Positions 1 to 8,303 of a stretch of DNA of 51,203 bases are shown one piece after another (positions within the stretch are counted from its first letter, which is position 1; each line of letters starts with the position of its first letter). The notes beneath the pieces were generated by a model, which saw only the letters and a program-made list of their open reading frames with translations, made no database searches and was not told the origin of the DNA. A program made the position numbers and the translations under genes. This stretch comes from Candidatus Eisenbergiella pullistercoris. GTDB lineage: Bacteria > Bacillota > Clostridia > Lachnospirales > Lachnospiraceae. Location: NCBI GenBank assembly GCA_019115665.1, contig DXDD01000176.1:1-51203 (forward strand). The letters are read 5' to 3'.

Positions 1-2
1 AT

Positions 3-1343
3 GCGTATGAATTGCTGCAAGCCTGTCAGGAAAAATATCAGACGAATCTTCTCTATCTTGACGGAGCCTATTCGGTCGTGCTGACCCGTCCCAGTACCCT
101 CAGAAGCGGAATGCCTACCTACCTGGCCGCAGCTACTCTTGATATTTCCCACATCCAGGAGCAGCTCGCCAACTTCAGTGCATATAATAATAAAAATGCC
201 TTCATGCTCTATCATGGCTCCCATACCAATATTGTTTCCTGCCTGTACAGCAGCGAAATGTCTTCTGAGGACATTTCCGCGATAGAAGGAAGCTCTTTTC
301 CCGGTCTCAGAACCGATACAGAAGATGCTTATTTTCTGAAGCTTCCGCAGCCGCTGAGCGACCGCTACCTTGCCGTTGCCTGCTATTCCAGTCAGCTGCA
401 GAGCACCTTCGTCCAGCTGATTCCGCTGGAAAATCTCCGCACGATCCCCAACCATTTCCGTAACTTTATTTTGATCTATCTCAGCCTGTTTTTCCTGGTA
501 TCCTTTGCATTTGCCCTTTTTCTGTACAGACTTGTCAAAAAACCGGTAAACGATTTCAGAGAAAGCTTCCGCAGCCTGGGAGACGGAAACTTCGGCATCA
601 GCATCATCCCATCCTATTCGTATGAATATAATGAGCTCGCCGAAAATTTCAACAAAATGAGCAGTCGTCTGGAGCATCTGGTCCGGGAAAATTTTGAGCA
701 GACCATCCATATTCAGGCCGCCGAGCTGAAGCAGCTGCAGGCTCAGATCAACCCCCATTTTCTCTATAACAGCTTTATATTTATCTCTAATATGATTTCG
801 ACCGGCGACTGCCGGACTGCAGAAGAATTTCTGTATCACCTGAGTAAATACTATGAATACCTGACGCGCAACACCGGCGATACCGTTTCCTTGAAGGAAG
901 AATATACCCATATGCTCAATTATCTTTCCATTCAGGATATGCGGTTTGAGGGTATGTTTGATCTGAAAATCGAGGAGCTTCCGGAAAGCAGTCAAACCAT
1001 TCCGGTTCCCCGCCTGATTCTGCAGCCTCTTGCAGAAAACATCATCAGGCACGGACTGGATTCCGGTGAAGAAGAAGCAGTGATCCGAATTACCACATCT
1101 GTCCGCAGCCAAAGCCTTTTCTGCCTCTCAATTGAAAACAGCGGTCATATCACAGAGGAAGCGCTTCACCGCATTCAGCGTCTTCTGAAGGAAAACGGGC
1201 AGTCGGAATCCGGAATAGGAATGGCAAATATCAACACCCGTCTGAAGCTCTATTACCATGATGACGCCTGCGGTCTGGAGGCCGCCAGGAGTGTCCTGGG
1301 CGGACTTCATGTAACTGTTGTGATCCGGAGGGAAAAATTATGA
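3..1343 (+). CDS. Sensor histidine kinase, YesM type (5' truncated)
   Basis: The reading frame is already open at the window edge, so the N-terminus is missing. What remains is the end of an extracellular sensor region, one membrane segment (about residues 148-175 of the visible part, ending YLSLFFLVSFAFALFLYRLV), a HAMP linker with a GDGNFGI motif, and the His_kinase domain with QAQINPHFLYNSF. The His of NPHFLYN is the expected autophosphorylation site. The ATPase domain follows, with the N-box LAENIIRHGL and the G-box SGIGMANINTRL. Kinases of this family sense an extracellular ligand, often a sugar or oligosaccharide, and phosphorylate a partner AraC-type regulator. The stop overlaps the next start by four bases (ATGA), so the two genes are translationally coupled. 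The ligand cannot be read from the sequence. Confidence 0.93.
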   Translation, partial: AYELLQACQEKYQTNLLYLDGAYSVVLTRPSTLRSGMPTYLAAATLDISHIQEQLANFSAYNNKNAFMLYHGSHTNIVSCLYSSEMSSEDISAIEGSSFPGLRTDTEDAYFLKLPQPLSDRYLAVACYSSQLQSTFVQLIPLENLRTIPNHFRNFILIYLSLFFLVSFAFALFLYRLVKKPVNDFRESFRSLGDGNFGISIIPSYSYEYNELAENFNKMSSRLEHLVRENFEQTIHIQAAELKQLQAQINPHFLYNSFIFISNMISTGDCRTAEEFLYHLSKYYEYLTRNTGDTVSLKEEYTHMLNYLSIQDMRFEGMFDLKIEELPESSQTIPVPRLILQPLAENIIRHGLDSGEEEAVIRITTSVRSQSLFCLSIENSGHITEEALHRIQRLLKENGQSESGIGMANINTRLKLYYHDDACGLEAARSVLGGLHVTVVIRREKL

Positions 1344-2625
1344 CGAACTATTACCGTCTTCTTCTGGTTGACGATGAACCGCATATTATCGATATGGTCA
1401 TGCGTCTTCTGGATTCTGTTGAGAATATGGAGCTGGATATCTACTATGCATACTCCGCAGCAGATGCTGTAGACATCATAAAAAAGGGCGTATTGACCTG
1501 CTCATAACAGATATTCAGATGCCCGGCATGAGCGGCCTGGAGCTGCTCCGTCAGGTCAATCAGTTCTGGAACGGTACAAAGACAATCGTTCTCACCGCCT
1601 ACCCTGAATTCCGGTACGCCTACGAAGTATTCCGTCAATACGGTGCCGGCTATCTTCTGAAAACGGAAGAAAAAGAAGTCATTCTGCAAACCATCACGCA
1701 TACACTGGAGCAAATCGGCAGAGAACGTCTCGCTTCCTTTTCCTCCGATCCCTTCACGGACCAGCCCTCTGTTCCGTCCGACGGCATGCATCAGGATCGG
1801 GATATTCCTCTGCGCGAGGCCGATTTGCTGCGCGCTCTGCATTTTCATGGCAGCGGAAATCTGCTTATGATACTCTGCGCTGCCGCAGGCTGTACACAGT
1901 ACGCTTCCGGCTCTCTGCAGGATCTTCCGTCTGCCCTGTGCCGGCTTCTCCGCCTTCACTTCCGGCAGATGATCCGTTCTTCCTTCTGTTACCAGGATTC
2001 CCATGGACATCTGCTGTTCCTGGCAGAGCTGTCTGAACGTATCCCTGAAGCCCAGGCAGCAGACGGGTGGATCAGCGGTATCCTGGAAAATATACAGGAT
2101 ATCCTTGTATCCACCGGTCCAAGACTTCCCTTTCTCTATGGAACATCTGCCTCCCTTGCCGACGTTTTTTCTCTTTACCAGACTGCCATGACCAGGCTTT
2201 CTGATACCGCGCAGCCTTCGTCTGCCTCCTGGATTTTCTGTCTTGATTCCTCTTCGGCCCCTGCGGAGGAACCGTCCTCGCTGGTGGAGTACCTGAAAAA
2301 CTATATCGAAGCGCATGCGGCTGAGGATCTCTCTCTTCTTCAGCTTTCCGAAATTACAGGCTATAACGCTTCCTATATTTCCTGGCTTTTTCACAGTGAA
2401 ACCGGAATCCGCCTGAGCAGATACATCAGCCGCAAAAAAATGGACCTTATCGATTCCTATTTTTTGAAGCCTTCGCTAACCATCAATGATATCATTGAGA
2501 AAACAGGGTTTCATTCCCGACGGTATTTTAATATTTTTATCAAACGGGAGACCGGAATGATCCCCAAGGAATATCGTGCCCGCCTTCTGCAGAAACAGGC
2601 ATCGGAAATCACTTCCCAGCCCTGA
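1340..2625 (+). CDS. YesN/AraC-type response regulator, frame-shifted at an A-run
   Basis: From ATG 1340 the frame encodes the start of a receiver domain, with LLLVDDEP giving the acidic pair Asp11-Asp12. It stops at 1505-1507 after 55 codons. A one-base backward shift at A_AAA_AAG (1480-1486) restores a continuous frame: KKGR-IDLLITDIQMPGMSG, with phospho-acceptor Asp58, running to 2625. The joined product is 428 residues: receiver, a variable middle region, and a C-terminal AraC-type double helix-turn-helix from about residue 325 (LSLLQLSEITGYNASYIS, then ending near IPKEYRARLL). The broken frame could be a true mutation, a sequencing indel in the A6 run, or programmed -1 frameshifting. The internal ATG at 1519 would give a protein without a complete receiver and is not a credible start. 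It is the partner of the upstream kinase. Confidence 0.85.
1480..1560 (+). other. Slippery heptamer A_AAA_AAG with downstream inverted repeat
   Basis: The heptamer at 1480-1486 lies in the correct phase for -1 slippage relative to ATG 1340 (ATA AAA AAG GGC). Five bases downstream begins a perfect 9-bp inverted repeat: ATTGACCTG at 1492-1500 pairs with CAGGTCAAT at 1552-1560. A smaller hairpin, GAGC/GCTC at 1530-1548, lies inside the loop. Slippage moves translation into exactly the frame that carries the rest of the receiver domain. I see no strong upstream Shine-Dalgarno-like stimulator such as dnaX has. Whether slippage occurs is inference. Confidence 0.5.
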
Positions 2626-2659
2626 CCGATAAAAGCTCTGTATCGCTGTCGTTCCAGCT

Positions 2660-3205
2660 TCAGAGCCTCTTCATCATGGAAATCTCCTTTTTCATCGAGC
2701 CGTCCTTCAGCCGCACGGCATCCGGCCGCTCCGCCACGGGGACGAAGCCCAGCTTCTCATAGAGCCTTCTGCCCCGTTCATTCCCTTCGATATAGTCCAG
2801 CTCCAGCTGGAGGATCCCTCTTTCCCTGGCAGCCTTCTCCATTTCCTCAAACATGGCTGTCCCGATCCCAAGCCCCCAGAACCTTTCCAGAAGCCCGATG
2901 GAAAGCACGGCCCGGTGTCTGGTCTTGATCCCCGGGAAAAAACTGATCTGACTGTTTCCGGCGATCTCGCCGTCCACCGTGCAGAGGATCATCAGATCAT
3001 TCTGCGAACGGTTCAGCCCTTCCAGATATCCCGCCTCCTGCTCCGCCGTGGTCGTCCATTCCTCCGGATAGCGGAGAAGGAAGTCCGTCTCTGCGGAAAG
3101 GCGCTTCAGAACCTCCAGCATCTGTGTGCCGTCGGACGCGGACGGGCTTCTGAAAACCGCCTCCTGCCCGTTTTTCAGCTGTATTTTTTTCGTTTCGTAG
3201 ATCAT
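2660..3205 (-). CDS. GNAT family N-acetyltransferase
   Basis: The 181-residue protein has the GNAT fold order. The acetyl-CoA pyrophosphate loop is in [20 protein letters not shown] (about residues 112-131). The C-terminal strand-helix is [20 protein letters not shown], followed by FVPV, typical of this superfamily. The family moves an acetyl group from acetyl-CoA to an amine, but the substrate here is not predictable. The protein is cytoplasmic, with no signal or membrane segment. The start ATG overlaps the stop of the upstream DUF234 remnant by four bases (ATGA), so the gene may once have been coupled to an intact upstream ORF. Its 3' end converges on the response regulator gene. Confidence 0.88.
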   Translation of the reverse strand: MIYETKKIQLKNGQEAVFRSPSASDGTQMLEVLKRLSAETDFLLRYPEEWTTTAEQEAGYLEGLNRSQNDLMILCTVDGEIAGNSQISFFPGIKTRHRAVLSIGLLERFWGLGIGTAMFEEMEKAARERGILQLELDYIEGNERGRRLYEKLGFVPVAERPDAVRLKDGSMKKEISMMKRL

Positions 3206-3600
3206 GGGCGCCTCTTTTCCGCCGTCCGCCGGACAGCATTTTTTCTTTCCATGGTAGCATATATGCTTAAGTTGCTCAATCCTGTTTTCGGATTTACTAT
3301 TTTGTCTTCATGGATCAGGACCAGACCCGGATTTTCTTTCGCCGCATCCAGCATTCTCTGCGTAAAACCGCTTTTGGAAAATACGCCATAAAGAATCCGA
3401 TGTTCAGGGAATGCTGCCCGGATCTCCTTTGATGTCGTAACCTTGTCTCTCAGCCCGAAAAACACAGGCAGATCCACCGGTTCGCTGTGAAATTTGCATT
3501 CACCCGCGAAGAGCTGTCCGTTTTGCCGGTCCACCGCCATGATATCAATCTCCGTATCACTGTTCAGATCGTTCGACCAATAAGATCCGATGCGGGAAGG
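3202..3600 (-). pseudogene. C-terminal remnant of a DUF234-type ATPase
   Basis: The frame reads RIGSYWSNDLNSDTEIDI then MAVDRQNGQLFAGECKF, which resembles the C-terminal nuclease-like DUF234 part of archaeal/bacterial AAA ATPases, in which E-ID and ECK are conserved. The P-loop ATPase domain that should precede it is absent. The frame stays open upstream through the fucosidase terminator hairpin and reaches a stop only at 3670-3672, the fucosidase's own stop codon. There is no credible start with a ribosome site, although an internal ATG at 3540 could yield 112 residues. This looks like a 5' deletion whose edge lies at the terminator near 3600. The family assignment comes from motif memory. 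Confidence 0.6.
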
Positions 3601-3601
3601 G

Positions 3602-3653
3602 AAAAAGCCGGAAAGGCGGCGTGGATCGCTCCGCGCCGCCTTTCCGGCTTTCT
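3602..3653 (-). terminator. Intrinsic terminator of the fucose operon
   Basis: A perfect 18-bp stem (3604-3621 with 3634-3651, core GGAAAGGCGGCG) has a 12-base loop and is followed on the minus strand by a T-run at 3606-3602. It lies 17 bases past the fucosidase stop. Because the arms begin with AAA and end with TTT, it could also work in the plus direction. Confidence 0.9.
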
Positions 3654-3669
3654 TCTGTATATCAATCGT

Positions 3670-5145
3670 TCAGACCAGCTCCACCTGAAATACTACCGGC
3701 TTATCGGTCGCAACGCCTTCCACCTTCACATGAAGTCCGCTCTCGTCCCGCGTCCATTCACAGGCGGAATCGAAGCCCAGCACGGAAACACGGTCGATGA
3801 TCCCGGCAAAATTGGGCTTATGGGAGGCATCCTGCTTTCCGAGGGAAGGGAAGGTATAGCTTCCGTCCTGCGCGCAGCGCATGGCGATGGCATAGATGCT
3901 GTCGCCCTTCATGGTGTAGCGGATGTCGTCGGAGGTAAACTCCTTCTTGATGCCGTCGGAGAACTGACCTTCCACCACCTGGGTAGGGCCTTCGCCGTAT
4001 TTTCTCCACACATGGGTGCCGTAGATGGCCTCTCCGTTGACTTTGAGCCACGCACCGATCTCCCGCAGGATCGCCGCATCCTCCGCAGGGATGGTTCCGT
4101 CCGCCCTGGGACCGATGTTCAGCAGAAGATTTCCGTTCTTGCTGACGATGTCCACCAGATCGCAGATGATATCGGAGGCCGGACGGTAGTTGTTGTTTTC
4201 CGTATAGCACCAGGAATTCAGGGCAACCGCCGTATCCGTCTGCCAGTAGTAGGGCTTCACATCCGCGAACTGTCCTCTCTCAATGTCCACCACGGCCGTG
4301 CCGAACATGAAGGCGTCGTGCTTGTAGTTGATCAGCACCTCCTCGCCCCACTCCTCGGCCCGGTTGTAATAATAGGCCGCCAGCTTCTTCAGATAAGGGC
4401 GGAAGGACTGATGCTGAATCCACCAGTCAAAATAGAGAAGCTTCGGATGGTATTCGTCGATGATCTCGCAGGTTCTGGTCAGCCAGTCCTGCAGATACTC
4501 CTCCGTGGGCGCGGGCTCGCTGAAAATATCATGGTGATCCGCCTCCGGCATGGCCGGCCAGTAGAAATCGCCGCGCTGCATGGGCTCCTTGATATCGCTG
4601 TCAAATTCCTTCCCGTGTCCCATGAAAAACCAGTGCTCCGCCCGGTGGGAGGAAGCGCCGTTTACCAGGCCGTGCTCATGGAACGCTTCGCACAGCTCAC
4701 CCAGGGTATCCCGCTTCGGGCCCATCTCGGCCGCGTTCCAGTGAGAAAGTTCACTTTTATACATCTGGAAGCCGTCATGATGCTCCGCCACGGGCACCAC
4801 ATACTTCGCTCCCGCTTCTTCAAAAAGCTGCGCCCACTCCCCGGCATTGAACTTCTCCGCCTTGAACATGGGAATGAAGTCCTTGTAGCCGAAATCCTTA
4901 TGGGGGCCGTAGGTTTTCACATGATGCTCAAATTCCGGACTCCCCTGGATATACATGTTCCTGGAGTACCACTCGCTGCCGAACGCCGGCACGCTGTAGA
5001 CGCCCCAGTGGATAAAAATGCCGAATTTTCCCTTCTGAAACCACTTCGGCAGCGGATGAGCGCTTAGCGAATCCCAGTCGTCCCGATAGGGTCCCTTTTC
5101 GATCACTTCATCGATCTGCTTCAGATATTCCTTCATGTCTCTCAT
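3670..5145 (-). CDS. GH29 alpha-L-fucosidase
   Basis: The 491-residue protein hydrolyses terminal alpha-L-fucose from glycans. Recognisable GH29 blocks are KGKFGIFIHWGVYSVPAFG (residues 38-56), the His-rich AEHHDGFQMY (about 120-129), and PKLLYFDWW, in which Asp240 is at the family's nucleophile position. A beta-sandwich C-terminal region follows. There is no signal peptide, so it should act in the cytoplasm on imported fucosylated oligosaccharides. Its start overlaps the stop of the mutarotase gene by one base (TGATG), so it is the last gene of the fucose operon, followed by a strong terminator. The length is normal for bacterial GH29. Confidence 0.95.
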   Translation of the reverse strand: MRDMKEYLKQIDEVIEKGPYRDDWDSLSAHPLPKWFQKGKFGIFIHWGVYSVPAFGSEWYSRNMYIQGSPEFEHHVKTYGPHKDFGYKDFIPMFKAEKFNAGEWAQLFEEAGAKYVVPVAEHHDGFQMYKSELSHWNAAEMGPKRDTLGELCEAFHEHGLVNGASSHRAEHWFFMGHGKEFDSDIKEPMQRGDFYWPAMPEADHHDIFSEPAPTEEYLQDWLTRTCEIIDEYHPKLLYFDWWIQHQSFRPYLKKLAAYYYNRAEEWGEEVLINYKHDAFMFGTAVVDIERGQFADVKPYYWQTDTAVALNSWCYTENNNYRPASDIICDLVDIVSKNGNLLLNIGPRADGTIPAEDAAILREIGAWLKVNGEAIYGTHVWRKYGEGPTQVVEGQFSDGIKKEFTSDDIRYTMKGDSIYAIAMRCAQDGSYTFPSLGKQDASHKPNFAGIIDRVSVLGFDSACEWTRDESGLHVKVEGVATDKPVVFQVELV

Positions 5146-5585
5146 CAGTCTGTCACTACACCTTTCTGCAGCATGATATTGGCGTAAAGCGCCGTTTCCC
5201 CCGTGGCAATGATGGCATAGGCCTTTTTGGCCTCCTCATAAAAGGCAAAACGCTCGATCTGCCCGATGGCAGCCTTTCCGCGGGGCTCATATTTCTCTTC
5301 GATCTGTTCGTATACGTCCCAGATGGGCGTTTCCACGTCGTCTCCCGGCATGACCTGCATCAGGTTAAACGGCTTCTCCACATAGGTATCCAGCGGAAAA
5401 ACCTGCAGGATGGCATCCAGGATCTCCGGCGTTCCGTGTCCGTCCATGCGGATCACCTTCGCGTCCTTTCCCATGGTCTCCGCAGGAAAATTGCCGTCCG
5501 CGATGACGAGCCGGTCGCTGTGTCCCATTTCGCACAGAACCTTCAGGAGCTCCGGCGATAAGATTTTCGGTATTCCCTTCAGCAT
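5145..5585 (-). CDS. fucU: L-fucose mutarotase, FucU/RbsD family
   Basis: The 146-residue protein matches the FucU/RbsD family from end to end. It begins MLKGIPKILSPELLKVLCEM, has GHSDRLVIADGNFPAE around residue 21 with the catalytic-site His, and a C-terminal segment near ERFAFYEEAKKAYAIIATGE. FucU interconverts alpha and beta anomers of L-fucose, which helps the downstream enzyme that accepts one anomer. Its position directly before the fucosidase supports fucose rather than ribose as substrate. A ribosome site (AGGGAGAG) precedes the ATG. It is separated from the upstream reductase gene by a 115-base gap with a strong hairpin. Confidence 0.93.
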   Translation of the reverse strand: MLKGIPKILSPELLKVLCEMGHSDRLVIADGNFPAETMGKDAKVIRMDGHGTPEILDAILQVFPLDTYVEKPFNLMQVMPGDDVETPIWDVYEQIEEKYEPRGKAAIGQIERFAFYEEAKKAYAIIATGETALYANIMLQKGVVTD

Positions 5586-5621
5586 GATTGCTTTTCTCTC
5601 CCTTTCTTTTTTGGTGTATCC

Positions 5622-5666
5622 CGCGCGGTTTTCAGGCGGATCCGCGATCTGTCTGAAAACCGCGCG
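5622..5666 (-). other. Intercistronic 14-bp hairpin
   Basis: A perfect inverted repeat (CGCGCGGTTTTCAG at 5622-5635 with CTGAAAACCGCGCG at 5653-5666) lies between the reductase and fucU genes. No T-run follows it on the minus strand, so it is more likely an mRNA processing or stability element than a terminator. Confidence 0.6.
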
Positions 5667-5700
5667 CCGGCAGAGGACGTTCTGTCCCGCCGCCTTTTTT

Positions 5701-6714
5701 TCAGCGTGTGATCGTGCCGTTTACGTCCCAGAGATCTTCCCAGCCCTTTGCTCCCGGCCAGAGGAATACCTGTCCCTTTACCAGCCTGCAGTTTTTATCC
5801 GCAAGACGGATGGTCTCCATCTCTTCATCGGTCAGAGGATCCTCCGTGGCGCACTTCAGGTTGCTGATGTACTGGGGCTCCTTCACGGAAAACGGGATCG
5901 GAACCTGTCCTCTCTGCACCGCCCATTTCAGGCAGATCAGCGCCGGATGCACATGGTGGCGCTCCGCGATCTCAACGATCTCCGGCATCTGGGTATCCGC
6001 CACATCCTCCGCCGTCCGGTCGCGCTCCGGCCGGGAAGGGGAGCCGATGGGACAATAGCCCACCGGAAGGATATCGTGCGCCTTTGCGTAATCGAACAGC
6101 TCCGGCTGCTGGAAGCCGGGATGCAGCTCCATCTCCAGAGCCGCGGGCTTGATGCGGCACAGAGGCAGGACCGCCTCCAGCTTGGGGATCGTCATGTTGG
6201 ACATGCCGATGTATCTTACTTTTCCCTCGTCCACCAACTGCTCACACTGTCTCCAGGTCGCCATGAATTCATCCAGGTCAAAGGGTCTGGAATCGGGATT
6301 GCGGGAGTCGCCGTCGCAGCCCGGCGCATGATAGTTGGGGAAGGGCCAGTGCACGAAATACAGGTCGATGTAGGACAGCTTCAGATCCTTCAGGCTCTTT
6401 TCGCAGGAAGCGATCACCTGTCCCTCTCCGTGCATGTCGTTCCACACCTTGGAGGTGATGAACAGCTCCTCCCGCTTCACGATCCCTTCCTGCAGCACGC
6501 GCTCCAGGGCTCCTCCGATCCTGTCCTCATTCATATATACGGAAGCGCAGTCGATCAGACGATATCCAGCCCGGATGCCGCCGTAAACAGCCTCTGCGAT
6601 CTGCTCCGGCCCGTATTTGTCGCTTCCGAAGGTCCCCATTCCGACGGCAGGCACTGTGGTCCCGTCATACAGCGCCCTGCGGGGGATTTTGTTCTGCTCT
6701 ATGATTTCTGACAT
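5701..6714 (-). CDS. Aldo/keto reductase
   Basis: The 337-residue single-domain TIM barrel has the complete catalytic tetrad: Asp55 in YRLIDCASVY, Tyr60, Lys89 in LFITSKVWND and His122 in YFVHWPFP. These enzymes reduce sugar aldehydes or oxidise sugar alcohols with NAD(P)H. The usual coenzyme motif IPKS near the C-terminus reads IPFS here; the missing Lys normally contacts the NADPH 2'-phosphate, so NADH use is possible (inference). Lying between a zinc polyol-type dehydrogenase and a fucose mutarotase, it may reduce L-fucose or act on a later aldehyde such as lactaldehyde. The start ATG follows a GGAG-type ribosome site. Confidence 0.9.
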   Translation of the reverse strand: MSEIIEQNKIPRRALYDGTTVPAVGMGTFGSDKYGPEQIAEAVYGGIRAGYRLIDCASVYMNEDRIGGALERVLQEGIVKREELFITSKVWNDMHGEGQVIASCEKSLKDLKLSYIDLYFVHWPFPNYHAPGCDGDSRNPDSRPFDLDEFMATWRQCEQLVDEGKVRYIGMSNMTIPKLEAVLPLCRIKPAALEMELHPGFQQPELFDYAKAHDILPVGYCPIGSPSRPERDRTAEDVADTQMPEIVEIAERHHVHPALICLKWAVQRGQVPIPFSVKEPQYISNLKCATEDPLTDEEMETIRLADKNCRLVKGQVFLWPGAKGWEDLWDVNGTITR

Positions 6715-6731
6715 TTCAGTTCTCCTTGTAT

Positions 6732-6809
6732 CATAAGTCTCTGCCGCACGGCAGTCTCCGGCCTTTGTGCCATAAGTCTCCGCCGCGCGGCAGTCTCCGG
6801 CTTTTCAGT
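6732..6809 (-). repeat. 39-bp tandem duplication
   Basis: Two adjacent copies (6732-6770 and 6771-6809) both start CATAAGTCTC/T and contain a small GC hairpin (TGCCG...CGGCA in the first, CCGCCGCGCGG in the second). They fill the gap between the dehydrogenase stop and the reductase start. The second copy touches the dehydrogenase stop. Confidence 0.8.
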
Positions 6810-7857
6810 CAAATACCACCGCAACCTTGCCGCAGTTTCCTCCGGCCATCAGGGAATAAGCCTCTCCTGCCTTCTCCAGCGGGAACTCGTGGGTGATCAG
6901 ATCTTCCGGATGGATGCCCCAGCGCACCAGTCTCTCCACCAGCTCCTCCATTCTCCACAAAGAGGTTACCCAGGAGCCGTAGATGGTCTTCTGGCCATGG
7001 ATGATATCCGGGCTGGGATTGAAGGTGCATGTGCCGCCCTCTCCCACAAACGCGATCTTGCCCCACTCCCTGGTCGCGCGGATGGCAAGCTGACGTCCCG
7101 GATCGCTGGCGCTGGCGTCGATGGCGCGCTCCACGCCGTGACCGTTCGTCACCTTCATGATGCCGTCCATCGCCTCATCGGGCGTGAACACATAGTCCAC
7201 CAGACCCAGCTTCTTTGCCAGCTCCACGCGGTATTCGTTCATCTCCACACCGATCAGCATGTTGGCTCCCATGGCCTTTGCCAGCATCAGAGCCGCCAGC
7301 CCTACCGGGCCAAGGCCGGTCACCAGCACCGCGTCGTTTCCGCAGATGCCGATCTTCTCGATGGCTTCATAAACCGTTCCGAATCCGCAGGCCACCTGCG
7401 CGCCGTCCTTGTAGGTCAGCTCGTCGGGAAGGGCGATCAGATCCTTCTCGTCCGCAAGGATGTAAGGAGCCATTCCGCCGTTTCTCTGCCAGCCGTATGC
7501 CTGACGGAAGCGGCTCTTGCAGGAAATGTAGTAGCCTCTGCGGCAGTCGTTGCACACGCCGCAGCCGGAAATATGATAAACAATGACTCTGTCGCCCTTC
7601 TTGAAGCGTCTGAGACCCTCGCCCTCCTCTACGATCACGCCGCAGGGTTCGTGTCCCGCAACCATTCCGGGGATGTAGCCTTCCGGCCCCTTTCCCACAT
7701 GCGCTCTGTAGATGCAGCGAATATCGCTTCCGCAGATCGTCGTCGCCTTCGTCTGGATCAGCACCTGTCCATGGCCCGGCTTCGGGATCTCAAACTCCTT
7801 CATCTCCACCGTGCTGTTGCCGGGAAGCGTCGCCCCCCGCATTCTCATTTTTTCCAT
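6805..7857 (-). CDS. Zinc-dependent medium-chain dehydrogenase
   Basis: The 350-residue protein is of the sorbitol/threonine dehydrogenase type. The catalytic zinc site includes Cys in TTICGSD and the His-Glu pair in AGHEPCG. The structural zinc lobe is CGVCNDCRRGYYISC. The nucleotide-binding motif is VTGLGPVGLAALMLA, followed by an acidic GVEMNE, which fits NAD. I chose the ATG at 7857 because GGGGAAG precedes it by about six bases; the frame runs further upstream only through repeat DNA. It is the first gene of the fucose operon. It may oxidise L-fucose, L-fucitol or a related polyol; the exact substrate is not visible. Confidence 0.9.
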   Translation of the reverse strand: MEKMRMRGATLPGNSTVEMKEFEIPKPGHGQVLIQTKATTICGSDIRCIYRAHVGKGPEGYIPGMVAGHEPCGVIVEEGEGLRRFKKGDRVIVYHISGCGVCNDCRRGYYISCKSRFRQAYGWQRNGGMAPYILADEKDLIALPDELTYKDGAQVACGFGTVYEAIEKIGICGNDAVLVTGLGPVGLAALMLAKAMGANMLIGVEMNEYRVELAKKLGLVDYVFTPDEAMDGIMKVTNGHGVERAIDASASDPGRQLAIRATREWGKIAFVGEGGTCTFNPSPDIIHGQKTIYGSWVTSLWRMEELVERLVRWGIHPEDLITHEFPLEKAGEAYSLMAGGNCGKVAVVFD

Positions 7858-7900
7858 TTTTTCTTCCCCTTTCTGCCGCCGCTTCGGCGGCGCTGAATCT

Positions 7901-8059
7901 GTGAGGGATTGGGCATATGCCTGATTCCCGGGAGAAAGCCGCAGGTTTTCTCCGCTCCTTGTCCGCCGCCGGACGGCGACATTCCATTCATGAGAAATTG
8001 GGCGTGAGCCCAATTTCCAGGAGAAAACCGCAGGTTTTCTCCGCCCCTTGTCCGCCGCG
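7901..8059. repeat. Two tandem copies of a double-hairpin element
   Basis: Copy 1 (7901-7970) and copy 2 (7990-8059) repeat with an 89-base period. Each has two hairpins side by side: GAAATTGGGC-GTGA-GCCCAATTTC, then GGAGAAAACC-GCA-GGTTTTCTCC, followed by a GTCCGCCGC tail. Copy 2 is nearly perfect, while copy 1 has drifted in its first hairpin. A third copy lies at 24446-24501 between hisS and aspS. Here both copies fall in the predicted 5' leader of the fucose operon. Confidence 0.85.
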
Positions 8060-8082
8060 TTCCCGCGACCTTTTGTATTTTC

Positions 8083-8111
8083 ATTATAAATTTTCTCCCT
8101 TGAAATGATAA
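8083..8111 (-). promoter_or_regulatory. Predicted promoter of the fucose operon
   Basis: On the minus strand, TTATCA (8111-8106) and a perfect TATAAT (8088-8083) are 17 bases apart. It lies about 225 bases upstream of the dehydrogenase start, leaving a leader that carries the two double-hairpin repeats. Confidence 0.6.
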
Positions 8112-8303
8112 GAGAAACTTTTGACAACTTGTCCCGTTTCATGTCGCATCGGCGCAGGTTTTAATTCACGGCCGGATACCCTTCACCTGCCGCCTCCCTC
8201 TTCTGCACGTCGATTGCAGTTTTTTCCCCGCCCGGGTCCCTCACGCTTCCTGCAATTCAATATTTTTCCAGGTTATTGCCAAAAACCCCAAAATTCCATA
8301 TTC

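Noticed and set aside
1519-2625. Response regulator starting at ATG 1519
   Set aside because: This removes the acidic pair and phospho-acceptor Asp of the receiver and has no ribosome site; the shifted full-length reading fits the family.
2626-2666. Terminator between the regulator and GNAT genes
   Set aside because: GCTCTG/CAGAGC is only six base pairs with a long loop and no T-run in either direction.
3487-5067. Long plus-strand frame opposite the fucosidase gene (526 codons)
   Set aside because: It is antisense to a clear GH29 enzyme, has no family motif, and arises from GC-rich codon use.
7858-8142. N-terminal extension of the zinc dehydrogenase
   Set aside because: The extension is translated repeat DNA, and a good ribosome site precedes ATG 7857.
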